Shown: one piece after another, positions 1-10,212 of the stretch | Numbering within the stretch: the stretch's first letter is position 1 | How the letters are laid out: every line of letters starts with the position of its first letter | Virus record (IMG/VR): IMGVR_UViG_3300027302_000009 | Location: 1-46,571 of that record | Reading direction: 5' to 3' (one strand) | Source: a virus | Length of the DNA stretch: 46,571 nucleotides | Translations under genes and position numbers: made by a program | Notes under the pieces: model-generated | What the model saw: the letters and a program-made list of their open reading frames with translations, nothing else | Databases searched by the model: none | Told to the model about the DNA's origin: nothing

Positions 1-17
1 ATACTCAACTTCCTGAA

Positions 18-2255
18 ATGCAGGAAACTAGAAACTACGGTGCGGGCAATCAGTCCCAAGAAAAATACAAAAACTGGTTTACCAACGGATCTCCCATCGG
101 CACGAAGGGGATAAGTCAAAACGAAGCAAATGGTACTTCCAAGGGAATGAGTAAGGCTCAGAGAAAGGCCATGGCTAACATTAGTTATGACATTTTCTCT
201 CCAATGCGAAAACTATCGAATGTTCTTCTATCAATTCTTTCAGATAACGATTATAAACTTGATTGTGTTTCTCTTGATAAAAACATCATCAATAAAAAGA
301 AGCGTAAAAAATACGATTTGTACGCTAAGGCGAATTATACAAACCCTTTAGCACGAGAGCTTGGTCTTCCTGAGTTCAAGTTGCCTTTTGTACCCAAAGA
401 CGAGACCATGCTTGAAATGGCGGATCGTTTAGGTTTTTTCAAAAGCAAGTATGAGGTAGCCTTGGAAAAACTTGCTGAATCAGGCTTCAGGGCCTCTAAC
501 TGGGCTGGAGAGCGAATGGAGTTCAATCGCGATGCAATTGACTTCCATTTCCGTGCAGCAAAGATTTACAACGACCCTATTACCGGTCAAGTTAAGTTTC
601 AATATGTTGACCCTGCTCGAATGGTTATGCTTTGGAATGAAGACAACCAAGAGGAGCCTGTTGCTATTGGTCATATTGAGGCGGAAACTATACAGTCTAT
701 TTTTGATAAACTTATAGATGCTGGATTTAATGAGGCGCAGATTCAAGCTATGGCTAAATCATATGTGCCTTATCAAACGAACGTATCAACCATCCCTCAG
801 TGGGCCTTTGAACGCAAGGACTCCACTACAAATCGTTGGGTGTGGATGGATTTCAAGGTTTATGTTTTGAAGTTTGAGTATTTGTCTACCGACTACAAGC
901 AGTATGTAGAGCGTGTAAATAAGCAGGGTTATGGAAGTTACATCCGTAATAATAAGCCGGTAGAAGAAAAGAAGAAGAACCCAAACGATACCTACGACGA
1001 AGTTTCTTGTAATTATTGGTATGAGGGTTCTTATATCATCTCAGGAACCGGTCAAGATCGCATTTACGAGTGGAAGAAGAAGCCTAACCAAATGCAGAAG
1101 GGCCTTTCTCCAATGAGTTCATATGTAATTCATCGAATCAACGGACAATCTCCTACACGCAGCGTGAAGGGATTGCTTGATGATTTGATGTTTGCGGTAT
1201 TGAAATTACGTGCGGCGGTATGGGCTGCTGCTCCAAAAGGATATAGAATTGATGTGGGCGAAGCCGCCAACATCAAGATTGGAGGTGTAGAGTACGACTT
1301 GTTCGACCTCATGCACATCCACCGTCAGAACGGTATTCAGATTGTTGCTACTAAGTTTAATGCGGCAACAGGTAAGTACGTATCTCAACCCCTTGTTGAG
1401 ATGGATAATGGTCTTGGTCCACAGGGTCAAGAATGGCTTGCTCAAATAGCAAACATTCAAATGATGATTAAGGATCTTATGGGTATTCCGGATGCGATGG
1501 CCGCAAGCCCAGATCAATCGGCGGAACGATTAGTTGGAGTAATGGAGGCAGATTACGTTGCCGGAAATCATGCCAACTGGCCTCTTCGCGAGTCTGAGCG
1601 TCAATTCAAACAGAAACTTGGTGAGAGAATCATTCACCAGGCTCGAATAGATATTGAATATGACCCTAAGATTCGAGAGTTTTATGAAAGCGTTATTGGT
1701 GAAACTATGGTTAATGCACTTGATGAACTTGAGGGCTTATCATTAGATCAATTAGCTATTACTTGCAAGGTCCTTCCAAACGAAAAAGAAAAGAGCGCTA
1801 TTCTTCAACGTGCCATACAGATGTCTCAAATGCCAACTAAGGATGGAGCCGTTTTATTAAGTCCTTCAAGCGTAGAGCGTGTAGCCCAGCTTTTGAAGAA
1901 TGGAGATGTTGATGAAGCGCTTTGGTTCATGGCTACTGAAGAGACGGAAGCCCGTCAGCGCGAGGAACAACACGCACAAATGATGTTGCAGCAGACAATT
2001 CAAGGTCAGCAACAGTCTGCACTTATGACTGAGGAGGCTAAACGTCAAACTGCAATGCAGCTTGCTCAGATTGAAATCATGAAACAGCGTGAGATGGCTA
2101 ACATGGAACTTATGAAGGAACAGGAGATGGCCAAGATTAAAGCTGATTCAAACTATCAGGTTCAGTTATTGAAAGGAAAACAAGTATTGGAACAAATACA
2201 GCTTGAGGCAACCCTCGAAGCTCAAATGGGAAATGAAATAACAGGTAGAGTATAA
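18..2255 (+). CDS. Portal protein (probable)
   Basis: Probable portal protein, the dodecameric ring at the capsid vertex through which DNA is packaged and ejected. The 745-residue length, the position just before a scaffold-like gene and the major capsid gene, and the C-terminal Gln/Met/Glu-rich coiled coil (about residues 645-735) fit large podovirus portals. The middle is mixed alpha/beta with many Trp and Tyr, as in portal wing and stem domains. The frame is open to the left edge of the window (codons for TQLPE precede this Met), so the true start may lie upstream. A different frame carries a TGA at 14-16 that could end the preceding gene, possibly terminase, in which case the ATG at 18 would be the start. 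Assigned by context and composition, not by a diagnostic motif. Confidence 0.75.
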   Translation: MQETRNYGAGNQSQEKYKNWFTNGSPIGTKGISQNEANGTSKGMSKAQRKAMANISYDIFSPMRKLSNVLLSILSDNDYKLDCVSLDKNIINKKKRKKYDLYAKANYTNPLARELGLPEFKLPFVPKDETMLEMADRLGFFKSKYEVALEKLAESGFRASNWAGERMEFNRDAIDFHFRAAKIYNDPITGQVKFQYVDPARMVMLWNEDNQEEPVAIGHIEAETIQSIFDKLIDAGFNEAQIQAMAKSYVPYQTNVSTIPQWAFERKDSTTNRWVWMDFKVYVLKFEYLSTDYKQYVERVNKQGYGSYIRNNKPVEEKKKNPNDTYDEVSCNYWYEGSYIISGTGQDRIYEWKKKPNQMQKGLSPMSSYVIHRINGQSPTRSVKGLLDDLMFAVLKLRAAVWAAAPKGYRIDVGEAANIKIGGVEYDLFDLMHIHRQNGIQIVATKFNAATGKYVSQPLVEMDNGLGPQGQEWLAQIANIQMMIKDLMGIPDAMAASPDQSAERLVGVMEADYVAGNHANWPLRESERQFKQKLGERIIHQARIDIEYDPKIREFYESVIGETMVNALDELEGLSLDQLAITCKVLPNEKEKSAILQRAIQMSQMPTKDGAVLLSPSSVERVAQLLKNGDVDEALWFMATEETEARQREEQHAQMMLQQTIQGQQQSALMTEEAKRQTAMQLAQIEIMKQREMANMELMKEQEMAKIKADSNYQVQLLKGKQVLEQIQLEATLEAQMGNEITGRV

Positions 2256-2260
2256 AACAT

Positions 2261-3322
2261 ATGGAAAACAACGAATTGAACAATCAAGAAGAATTGGTTA
2301 ACGAACAAGTAACCAATCAGGTAAACGAACAGGTTAATGAAGAAGTAGCGCCACAGGAAAGTCCTTGGTTTGCTGCTTATGGTTACGACAATGAGGACTC
2401 CTTTAAGAGTGAGTTTGAACAGCTTCGTTCATACAAGAACCTTTCAGATGAGTTAAATCATAAGCAACGCGAAATAGAAGAAGGTCTTGCTTTGTTGCAA
2501 GATGCTGATGATCCATTTGGCGGAATCGAGGAAGCTAAGACGATTGTGGCCTTTGGTAAAAAGGGTATTAACTCGTCTATAGCGAATCAAATCGTTTCCT
2601 CTAACCCGGACAGTTTGATGGAAGATCCGCTCAAGGCATTGGTGCTTGCGGAGGCAGTAAAGAATCCAGATAAATTCAAGCGACTTGGCCAGTCAACTAT
2701 TGAGGAGGCCATTCGTGAAAAATATAACTTAGGAGAAGGTGAGTATTATGCTACAGCCCTTTTAAAGTCTGATGCAATCGACGCAATCGAAATGATTGAA
2801 AAGACTAAAAAAGATGTTGAAACAGTGAAAAATCCTTATACCTTTGCGAAAGAGCTAAAGAGCCAAACAGAAAAACAGATTGCGGAAAGACAGTCTATAG
2901 CACTTGCCGAGGCAGAGACCTACGCCAAGCAGCTAAAGGAGGTCCCATACAAATTCGGCGATACGGAAGTTTCGTTACAAGTTTCAAACGAAGAGGTCGA
3001 ATCGATTTTGAAGTCGCAGTATGCAGGTTACTTAGGTCAAGCCTTTGATACTACCACAAAGGAAGGTAAACAAGCGGTACGTGAATGGTTAACGAACCAA
3101 GTCCTCATTCATAAGGTTCAGTCTGGGGATCTCGGAGTTCAAATAGCTAAATCACTTACGGCTCAAACCGAAAAAAAGGTGGTAAAAGAAGTTTACAACG
3201 GTCAGCCTAAAACGCCAAACCGTGTAGGCAAAACAGCTGTTGATCAAAAAGGATTGACTGCCGCTCAAAGAGATCTCATGGAGCGAGGCATTCCTTTCCC
3301 GTCACAGGCGCTAAAATCATAA
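2261..3322 (+). CDS. Head scaffolding-like protein
   Basis: This 353-aa protein has a highly charged Asn/Glu/Gln-rich N-terminus (first 35 residues), a largely helical body with heptad-like stretches and a basic Pro/Lys C-terminal tail. It lies between portal and major capsid genes, the usual place of a scaffolding protein that guides procapsid assembly. No protease or catalytic motif is visible. It starts 5 nt after the portal stop, so it is in the same operon. The function comes from position and composition; it could instead be another minor head protein. Confidence 0.6.
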   Translation: MENNELNNQEELVNEQVTNQVNEQVNEEVAPQESPWFAAYGYDNEDSFKSEFEQLRSYKNLSDELNHKQREIEEGLALLQDADDPFGGIEEAKTIVAFGKKGINSSIANQIVSSNPDSLMEDPLKALVLAEAVKNPDKFKRLGQSTIEEAIREKYNLGEGEYYATALLKSDAIDAIEMIEKTKKDVETVKNPYTFAKELKSQTEKQIAERQSIALAEAETYAKQLKEVPYKFGDTEVSLQVSNEEVESILKSQYAGYLGQAFDTTTKEGKQAVREWLTNQVLIHKVQSGDLGVQIAKSLTAQTEKKVVKEVYNGQPKTPNRVGKTAVDQKGLTAAQRDLMERGIPFPSQALKS

Positions 3323-3347
3323 TTAACCATTAAAAAAATTTAATAAA

Positions 3348-4787
3348 ATGGCATTTGTACAGAGTCCCACCATCAATCCGTTAAGTACGGGTGCGATGAC
3401 CTTTGGGGGCATCCAGAACAACTGGGATGCAATCATGGAAGATTTCGATGCGGTAGCATATCTTCCTTTTGGTGATGAATATTTTGATGCGATGAACCAA
3501 ATCATGAACGCTGTGGGTAACCGCGAAATCGCGAAGAACCCTAAAGTTCGTTGGTTTGAGTTGACTCGTATGGAAGCTCCAATTACTGTAACAGCTACCG
3601 GCGCAGGCCCGTACACAGTAACTTTGGATGCTGCAAACGTTCAAACTGTTGGTGGTGTTGACTATTCTTGGCCAGCAATTGGTGACATTTGGAGAGACGC
3701 AAGCACTGGTGCTTTGTACCAGATCACAGCTAAGTCTGCTGCCAACACGGTTACCATGGCTGCGTTGATCACAACAGGCGCTGCTGCTCCTGCTGGATTG
3801 ATGTTCTACGTAGGTAACTCAGCTCCTGAGAACGGTGGTGCTTACGCTTCTAAGTTCACATTCGATACGGTTAAGACTTCTCCTTTGCAGACTTTCCGTA
3901 ACGATACTACTTCTAGTTCAGAAGCTCTTTACAACCAACTTTGGTATTCACAGTTGGAGAACGGAGTTCAAACTCCATACTCTAACTCACGCGACATCAT
4001 CTATTTGCAGCGTGAACACCAGGTTGCCTTGGTAAACACTTTCTTCACTGGCGTTCCATCTACTGCTACCGGTTACAACACTGGTTTGTCTGCTACTTCG
4101 TTCCAAACTACTCAAGGTTTGGAGAATGCGATTCGTAACAGCGGATCTAACACTAACGGTGGTGGTTTGAACACTGTGGTTCCAACTGGTGGTACTCCTG
4201 ATGTTACTGACTTCTATGCAATGGAGCAGGCTTTGACCTCACAAGATGGTTCTGTAAAGAACTACATGGTTTGGGCTAGTGGATTCATGCAGCAATTGAT
4301 GGAGACAAATATGTTTGGAACAGGTCAAACACAAACAACCAACAACCCATTGAACTTGAACGTAACCGTTAACAAGGTTCAGATGGAGAAGACCTTCTGG
4401 GGTGAAGGTGCTTATGCTGATTTGATGAGCAAGACTTTCTCATTCAACAACCTCGTGTTCAATAACAAGAACTTTGGATTTGTTCGTATGGGTATCTTCG
4501 ACAACCCAACCATGCTTGGTGTTGGATCTACTGCTGCTGATAACGCTTGGAAAAACTATGCGTTCTTCATTCCATTGAGTACCAATGGAGGTGTTGACGA
4601 TGGTATTGGTAACATGGGTAAGTATGTTCGTCTGTGCCACAAGCCAGGTGCATTCATGAATATGTGGCAAACAGGTGGTCGTGCAGCAGCTAACAAGACT
4701 GATGTATGGCAACTCGGTGTTCACATCGTATCTGAAGTAGCTTACAAGTTTGTAAACGCTAACAAGTACGGTTTGTTCACAGCATAA
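3348..4787 (+). CDS. Major capsid protein
   Basis: Probable major capsid protein of 479 aa. It follows the scaffold-like gene, has an N-terminal arm rich in small and polar residues, a long acidic helix (about residues 25-60) and beta-rich Gly/Ala/Thr segments, as expected for an HK97-fold shell protein. Codon choice is strongly biased (AAC, TTC, GGT, GCT and GTT dominate) compared with the genes on either side, which suggests very high expression. The leader is A/T-rich (TTAAAAAAATTTAATAAA before ATG) with no Shine-Dalgarno site, typical of well-translated Bacteroidota genes. A GC-rich hairpin with a T run follows the stop, so capsid mRNA can end here. Identification rests on gene order, length and expression signature. 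Confidence 0.82.
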   Translation: MAFVQSPTINPLSTGAMTFGGIQNNWDAIMEDFDAVAYLPFGDEYFDAMNQIMNAVGNREIAKNPKVRWFELTRMEAPITVTATGAGPYTVTLDAANVQTVGGVDYSWPAIGDIWRDASTGALYQITAKSAANTVTMAALITTGAAAPAGLMFYVGNSAPENGGAYASKFTFDTVKTSPLQTFRNDTTSSSEALYNQLWYSQLENGVQTPYSNSRDIIYLQREHQVALVNTFFTGVPSTATGYNTGLSATSFQTTQGLENAIRNSGSNTNGGGLNTVVPTGGTPDVTDFYAMEQALTSQDGSVKNYMVWASGFMQQLMETNMFGTGQTQTTNNPLNLNVTVNKVQMEKTFWGEGAYADLMSKTFSFNNLVFNNKNFGFVRMGIFDNPTMLGVGSTAADNAWKNYAFFIPLSTNGGVDDGIGNMGKYVRLCHKPGAFMNMWQTGGRAAANKTDVWQLGVHIVSEVAYKFVNANKYGLFTA

Positions 4788-4806
4788 TCTTAGTAAATTC
4801 AAAATG

Positions 4807-4834
4807 GGGAGGGGGAAACCTCTCCCTATTTTTC
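4807..4834 (+). terminator. Rho-independent terminator after capsid gene
   Basis: An 8-bp stem, GGGAGGGG (4807-4814) with CCTCTCCC (4819-4826), is closed by a GAAA tetraloop and followed by TATTTTTC. It should lower transcription of the genes downstream of the capsid gene and give it more message than its neighbours. Confidence 0.85.
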
Positions 4835-4856
4835 ACAAACAAAAAAATAAAACGAT

Positions 4857-5786
4857 ATGTTATTTGATCTAAGCAACAACTCTCCTGTAGATATTCCGGA
4901 ATGGGCAGAACAGGAATTAAGAACTGAGTTTCCGTATTTTTTCAATGAAAAACGCCCAGTAGTTCTTCGTGTTAAAGATGAGTATAAAGTAAAATCATAC
5001 AAAGTACCAACCCACAACACTGAGGCAGACCCTATATTAATGATTCAGGCTCCTGGGGCTGTTTCTATAAAGTCTAGAGGAAATTTTTACGACAAAGAAA
5101 CAGAATCAGAATACACTTTGCTATACACAACTTCTGCTCCTAGCAATATTGGTGGTGTTTTTACTTATCAAAACATGAGGGTACAAATAGGGGATGGATT
5201 TACCATTCAACCTCACCAAAAAGACTTGTTATTTTACGTACATTATATATGCCCAATTGTAGAAAACAATAAATCCTTATATAAGTCTCCGGGCGTAAAA
5301 TACCATTACGAGAAGAAAGACATTGAGGCTAAGAGCAAAATCAGCCTAGCCAAGGCTGCTCGCGAACTCGAAGACCTTATTTACTTCAACTTGGATTACA
5401 AAACCATTCTAAAGACTGTAGAGGGCCTAGGAATGGCTCCACTTCATACTGAGGAAGAAACCCGCGTTGCTCTTCATGACGCACTCAAGAACGGAAGTGA
5501 GACATTTAAAAAGAACGCGTTCGAAATTATCGGCTCATCTAAACCTCAACAGACAACATCTTTAGAGGGAGAGTCTGTTCACGAGTTAGTTAACAGACTG
5601 ATAAGTGAGAATTTTATCAAAAATGAAGACGGAATGTGGTATATTCGCGACCGTAGAGGCGATGGAACAAAGTGGTTGAAATCACCATTCTTTGAGTCAG
5701 CGCAGACGGGTAGCGAGGCTGCATTTGCTCTGATTGATCACCTCAAGGTAAATGAAGAATTATTAGGTAAATTAAGAAAACTATAA
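4857..5786 (+). CDS. Structural-module protein of unknown function
   Basis: A 309-aa soluble protein with no recognised domain. The N-terminal 170 residues look beta-rich (alternating Thr, Val and Tyr). Residues about 170-235 form charged helices, and the C-terminus carries a short WYIRDRRGDGTKWLK segment that is rich in aromatic and basic residues. It sits between the capsid terminator and a fibre-like gene, and its stop is 4 nt before the next start. Head completion or head decoration is possible from position alone. Confidence 0.6.
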   Translation: MLFDLSNNSPVDIPEWAEQELRTEFPYFFNEKRPVVLRVKDEYKVKSYKVPTHNTEADPILMIQAPGAVSIKSRGNFYDKETESEYTLLYTTSAPSNIGGVFTYQNMRVQIGDGFTIQPHQKDLLFYVHYICPIVENNKSLYKSPGVKYHYEKKDIEAKSKISLAKAARELEDLIYFNLDYKTILKTVEGLGMAPLHTEEETRVALHDALKNGSETFKKNAFEIIGSSKPQQTTSLEGESVHELVNRLISENFIKNEDGMWYIRDRRGDGTKWLKSPFFESAQTGSEAAFALIDHLKVNEELLGKLRKL

Positions 5787-5790
5787 AAAG

Positions 5791-8139
5791 ATGATTAGCA
5801 CCGTAACCCTTACGTTTGATCTAACATACGTTGATCCACTTACAAACACAGTGGTTCCGCGAGGCATAGTAACAGATTCAACAAATTACTCAGGACCTGG
5901 TGGTATCGGAATTGACCTTAATATCAATCAGGCAAAGGGGGTAGGTGTAATTACTTTTAATGGAGATGTAATTGTTGACTTGAATGATCCTTCAAGCAAT
6001 GATACAACCATGATAAATCTGCAAGATTGGGAGTCTCAGCATTCAGGCGAGACTCCTTATTTTGCTTTTAATTTACCATTAGACGTAAACGGAAACGTAG
6101 CTAATGGCGTGTACACTTTGCTATATAGACTTCGCTTGACAGGTCTTTGTGATTTTCAGTCGATTACACTGCCAAGTACTGCTGTTTCTGATAGTTTCCA
6201 ATTTGCCGGATTTTTAGAAGCTGGAAATAGTTTAACTATGGATCCTAGCGGTGATCCGGTAGTAATCGTATCTGTAGGAGAAGTTTCTGTAGGCGAGTTT
6301 CCAATTACTCTTTCTGGACTACAGAATGATACGGACAGCTCTTCTTCATTTGATATAACCAACGTACAATTAAATGGCGTTTACACTTATTCAGGATGTG
6401 TTCAATCGGCAGCTGATGTAACATTCTCATATGACTGCGAGGTAGGGACAAATGGCACATGGGCGGTAGCAAATTCCACTGTATTAAACGGCCAGACAAT
6501 TACAAGTCTAAGCGCTGCAATTAACTACCCTGCTTGGACAAGTTTAACCCCGACGTTTAACTCTCAGATTATAACGAACACGCTTCCGTATAGCAACAAT
6601 GTGCTTGCTACTGGAACATTTAGTGTTTCATTGAGTCAAACAATTCAAAAGGTACAGACCGATGGATTGATTCTTCAGTATATATCATCTGGAAGCCAAG
6701 AGTTTGTAGTTAGTTGCGCGGGTTCTCTTTGTGGGCTTATTCCTTGTATTGAAAGTCTTCGTAATGCTCACGCCACAGAACTTCAGCGTAATCGAATTTC
6801 TAAGTACCAGGTATTTGTAGATAACGTATTGCTCTACTACACTGAGGCTCAGAATTACCGCTCTTGTGGTGATATTGAGAACTATCGCAAAACATTAGCC
6901 CTTATTGAAGGTCAACTAGACGCTTCTGGATGCGAATGTGGATGCTGCGATCCAGATACTTATCAGTGGGTAAACAATAACGCTGCGTCTACAATTGATA
7001 CACTTATCAATGCAATTCAGTTTAGACTCTTTAACGCCGATCCTGTAGGTCCGGGATCTCCATTGTCAACTAATGACGTAACACAAGGAGTCCAGGTAGG
7101 AGCATTGTGGGAAAATGTAGAGACTCAAGTAATATACATCTGCTTGACTAATGGTCAGGGTACTGCTACTTGGGAAGAATATTATGGCCCAGGTCAAATT
7201 CCAACGGCTTCTGAAATTCCGGCAACTCCAAGTGCTATTTTAACATCTGGGTTTGTTCAGGGACAATTAGACCAAGTGGACGCCCTTGCTGTGTTTGATG
7301 GTATTAATGGACTGAACAAGGTTGGCAATGACGTTAGACTGGGCGGTACACTTGATGGTGTTACTTTAATAGATGTTGACGGAAATGATTTTATTATACA
7401 GAGCGATGACACTTCATTAGAAGTTATTGCTACAGCTGGAGTTCCGCTACTTTGTAATGTAAATCAAAACTCGTCAGCCTTGGGGACTAATCTTGTTCTT
7501 CAAACGCTAAACAGCTCTGGCGCAGGAGCCAATGGAATAGGTTCTTCAATACAATTCTCAGCAGCAACAGCATCGGGATCAGCGGCCCCAACGTCTAATA
7601 TTAAAAGTACGTGGGTTAACGCAACCACACAAAGTTCTAATTTACAAATAACCACAAAAAATTCTGGAGTAGAAAATCCAGCGATTACCTTAAACTTTGA
7701 TGGTTCTGTAACACTGAATGAATATGGCCAAACTCCAGCAGCTTTCTCTGGCGCCCCACAATATCTTCTTGGTGTAGATAATAACGGGTTAGTTACGGAA
7801 ACCGTTTCTGCTATTTATAGTATGGCGGTAATTCGAATTACTCAATCCGGATCAGGCGCTCCAACCCTTGTTCAGACTGTCTATAATAACACTGGAGCTA
7901 CGTTTTCATTCCAATATGGAGGCGTTGGTCAGTATAGATTGTCGTTGGGGTCTTTGATTAATGATTTAAAGACATCAGTTGTAATCAACAATGGTAATGC
8001 TGGGTCGCGAGTTGGTTTTGTTTATGCTGAACCTGTTTCCGCCGGATATGTCGCCATAAGAACTTATGACTACGACACAGCCACATTGCAAGATGGTATT
8101 TTGAATAATGCTACTGTTGAAATCAAGATATTTGCATAA
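5791..8139 (+). CDS. Fibre-like virion protein (head or tail fibre)
   Basis: A 782-aa, Ser/Thr/Asn/Gly-rich protein that looks beta-structured through most of its length, as in fibres or appendages. Residues about 300-395 are different: a helical, Cys-rich section ending in a cluster of five Cys (CECGCC and the Cys before it), which may be a metal or disulphide knot. The C-terminal third contains LGG and TLNEYG...VDNNGLV segments that also occur in the 1733-aa fibre encoded at 29057-34258, so the two share modules. The stop overlaps the next start (TAATG), implying translational coupling with the connector genes. Head fibre and short tail fibre are both reasonable. Confidence 0.65.
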   Translation: MISTVTLTFDLTYVDPLTNTVVPRGIVTDSTNYSGPGGIGIDLNINQAKGVGVITFNGDVIVDLNDPSSNDTTMINLQDWESQHSGETPYFAFNLPLDVNGNVANGVYTLLYRLRLTGLCDFQSITLPSTAVSDSFQFAGFLEAGNSLTMDPSGDPVVIVSVGEVSVGEFPITLSGLQNDTDSSSSFDITNVQLNGVYTYSGCVQSAADVTFSYDCEVGTNGTWAVANSTVLNGQTITSLSAAINYPAWTSLTPTFNSQIITNTLPYSNNVLATGTFSVSLSQTIQKVQTDGLILQYISSGSQEFVVSCAGSLCGLIPCIESLRNAHATELQRNRISKYQVFVDNVLLYYTEAQNYRSCGDIENYRKTLALIEGQLDASGCECGCCDPDTYQWVNNNAASTIDTLINAIQFRLFNADPVGPGSPLSTNDVTQGVQVGALWENVETQVIYICLTNGQGTATWEEYYGPGQIPTASEIPATPSAILTSGFVQGQLDQVDALAVFDGINGLNKVGNDVRLGGTLDGVTLIDVDGNDFIIQSDDTSLEVIATAGVPLLCNVNQNSSALGTNLVLQTLNSSGAGANGIGSSIQFSAATASGSAAPTSNIKSTWVNATTQSSNLQITTKNSGVENPAITLNFDGSVTLNEYGQTPAAFSGAPQYLLGVDNNGLVTETVSAIYSMAVIRITQSGSGAPTLVQTVYNNTGATFSFQYGGVGQYRLSLGSLINDLKTSVVINNGNAGSRVGFVYAEPVSAGYVAIRTYDYDTATLQDGILNNATVEIKIFA

Positions 8140-8888
8140 TGACCACTAACCTTGGCCAAATATATAGCGACCTCCTCTTCAGGGCCGGAAAGGACCTGAG
8201 GGGTGGCTATATTACGCCCGATACTTTTAACAAGGCTATTAACGCGGTGAATCAGAGATATCTGAACACGCTTGTAGATAACTTTGAAAAGAATCGCGAG
8301 GTTACAAGTGACTTGCAGACGTTCATTAAGACATTGGGTTCACCTCAATATCCAGCCCTTGCATTCACTCCTGTGCTGCAAGGACGCCCCGAACGTGGTG
8401 GTTACGCTACAATCCCTGCTGATCTTTGGTATCAAGCAAATTCAAGTTATCTTGAAGTTTTGAACGTAAACTGCGGATACGAAACTAATTATCGTAGTGT
8501 AGAGTTTGTTAGTCAACATGAGTTTGACGCTAAAATGCGTAACTCAATTACAAGTCCCGTAGACAATCCTCAGGAAAATGATCCTGTAATTGTTACAAGA
8601 AACGACAAATATTACATCTACCCGTACATCACGCGGATTACGTTTACATACATAAGAACTCCTGAAGTTCCTTACTTTGACTACGATATTATTAACGGAA
8701 TTCCCGTATATTTACCACCGGGAGAAGTTCATACAACGGGACCAAATACTGGAGACCCAAGTTTGAGCGTTGAATTTGAATACCCCGAAAGCTGTGTTGA
8801 CCATTTGATTGAGATGATCAAGACCTATGTTGGAATTGGAAACCAAGATCAGTGGGATATTCAGACTCAAATGCCAAGTAAAGTATGA
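8139..8888 (+). CDS. Head-tail connector/neck protein
   Basis: A 249-aa protein that is the first of three similar-sized genes in overlapping frames between a fibre-like gene and the very large tail protein. The helical N-terminus (LGQIYSDLLFRAGKDLRGG..TPDTFNKAINAVNQRY) followed by a beta-rich body suits a connector subunit that docks on the portal. The start overlaps the preceding stop (TAATG), and the end overlaps the next start by 4 nt. Assignment is by context. Confidence 0.55.
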   Translation: MTTNLGQIYSDLLFRAGKDLRGGYITPDTFNKAINAVNQRYLNTLVDNFEKNREVTSDLQTFIKTLGSPQYPALAFTPVLQGRPERGGYATIPADLWYQANSSYLEVLNVNCGYETNYRSVEFVSQHEFDAKMRNSITSPVDNPQENDPVIVTRNDKYYIYPYITRITFTYIRTPEVPYFDYDIINGIPVYLPPGEVHTTGPNTGDPSLSVEFEYPESCVDHLIEMIKTYVGIGNQDQWDIQTQMPSKV

Positions 8889-9484
8889 TCACGAAACGTC
8901 AAGCCATTGAATTAATACAACACAGGTTGACCGGGGGCGATGTCCCAGAAGATTTGCGCCGTTTGTATCCTCGTTCGATTATTTCTCGTGTACTTAACTT
9001 AGCCCTTGCCGACATTGTATCACGCAATCCCTATGAGGCAAGTGACATGGCTGTTCCGTACACTTTCACTCCTGCTACTGACGCCAATGGTTACTATGTA
9101 ACTCTCAGTCCACAGCCAATTGCGGGGACTATGGCGATCTTTAGCGTAGAAGACCAGTCAACTGGGGATAATGGTTACATCGTTCAAAGCAAGGCAGAAG
9201 CCACGGCCATAAACATATTGCGCGGAGGAAACAACTCGGCGGCCATCCTTTTTAAGGATAAGTTGCGTTTCAACAGGAAGCCAGAGGGTGACGTTACAGT
9301 TACAATGGTTCCTAACGTATATCAAATGGCTGATGACGACGTTTTGATTATCCCTAGCGACGAAACGGGGAAGGGGGAAACAATGCTGTTCCAGGCGTGT
9401 ATGCAATTGCTTTCAACCCAAGGGTTCCAAGACGACTTGAATAACGATGGTATTGATGCTCAATCACAAAGGACTCAAGGATGA
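8885..9484 (+). CDS. Neck/adaptor-like virion protein
   Basis: A 199-aa protein with an N-terminal helical segment (AIELIQHRLTGGDVPEDLRR) followed by beta strands. Gene order places it in the neck or head-completion group. It is coupled to both neighbours by ATGA stop/start overlaps, so the three connector genes are probably made in fixed proportion. No signature motif is visible. Confidence 0.5.
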   Translation: MITKRQAIELIQHRLTGGDVPEDLRRLYPRSIISRVLNLALADIVSRNPYEASDMAVPYTFTPATDANGYYVTLSPQPIAGTMAIFSVEDQSTGDNGYIVQSKAEATAINILRGGNNSAAILFKDKLRFNRKPEGDVTVTMVPNVYQMADDDVLIIPSDETGKGETMLFQACMQLLSTQGFQDDLNNDGIDAQSQRTQG

Positions 9485-10212
9485 CAATAAAGAATATAAA
9501 ATATATCGCAACGTCCGCGTTGTACCGTTTGGGCAAGAACCCAGTTGGTCGCGAGCTTACTTGGATGACTCAGGTGGCCATTGACTATTTAAGTGAGAAG
9601 AGTCCGCTTGATGGGAATGTAAGTCTACGGACGATTTACGGGAAGATTGATACCGGCGCACGGGTATTTACAATGCCAGGAGACTGTATGAGGATTTCCA
9701 AGATTGGATTGAAGTCAGGCCGTCGCATTTGGACTCTAACTCCAGACACATCCTTGACCTATCCCGAAGAATTTTTTCAATGTGAAAGTGATCAAAATGA
9801 TGATGTTATTTTAGATGGATTCTTTCCTACTGGTTATTTTGGATATTTCTACAATTACCCAAACTATACTGTGGGAGGCGGACGAAACGAAAATTACTAT
9901 CGAGTAGATGGTAACAACATTATTTTCAGTCATAATATTCCTGATGGCCAGTTAGTAATCGAGTATTTCTCAAATGGGGCAGACGTTAATGAGAATACAT
10001 TGATTGATACGGCTTATGCCGAGCCTTTCCGTTTGTATTTGATGAGCGAATACTGCTTGCATAAAGGCGGAAGCGAAGACAAGGCTAAGTATAAAGAATT
10101 GCAGATGCAGTACGAGGCTGCACAGTGGAGCGCCAACCTTTTGGTTAAGGCTCCTCGCTTGAGTGAAATGATTGACGCACTTGCACAAAGTTCAGAATTT
10201 AACTTAGGATAA
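9481..10212 (+). CDS. Tail-tube/adaptor-like protein
   Basis: A 243-aa protein whose N-terminal helix (IKYIATSALYRLGKNPVGRELTWMTQVAIDYL), central beta-rich region and C-terminal helices resemble podovirus tail-tube or adaptor proteins (gp4/gp11 type). It directly precedes the 1447-aa tail protein, the usual order in P22-, T7- and crAss-like phages. The last base of its stop is the first base of the next start codon (TAATGG). The assignment is inferred. Confidence 0.55.
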   Translation: MTIKNIKYIATSALYRLGKNPVGRELTWMTQVAIDYLSEKSPLDGNVSLRTIYGKIDTGARVFTMPGDCMRISKIGLKSGRRIWTLTPDTSLTYPEEFFQCESDQNDDVILDGFFPTGYFGYFYNYPNYTVGGGRNENYYRVDGNNIIFSHNIPDGQLVIEYFSNGADVNENTLIDTAYAEPFRLYLMSEYCLHKGGSEDKAKYKELQMQYEAAQWSANLLVKAPRLSEMIDALAQSSEFNLG

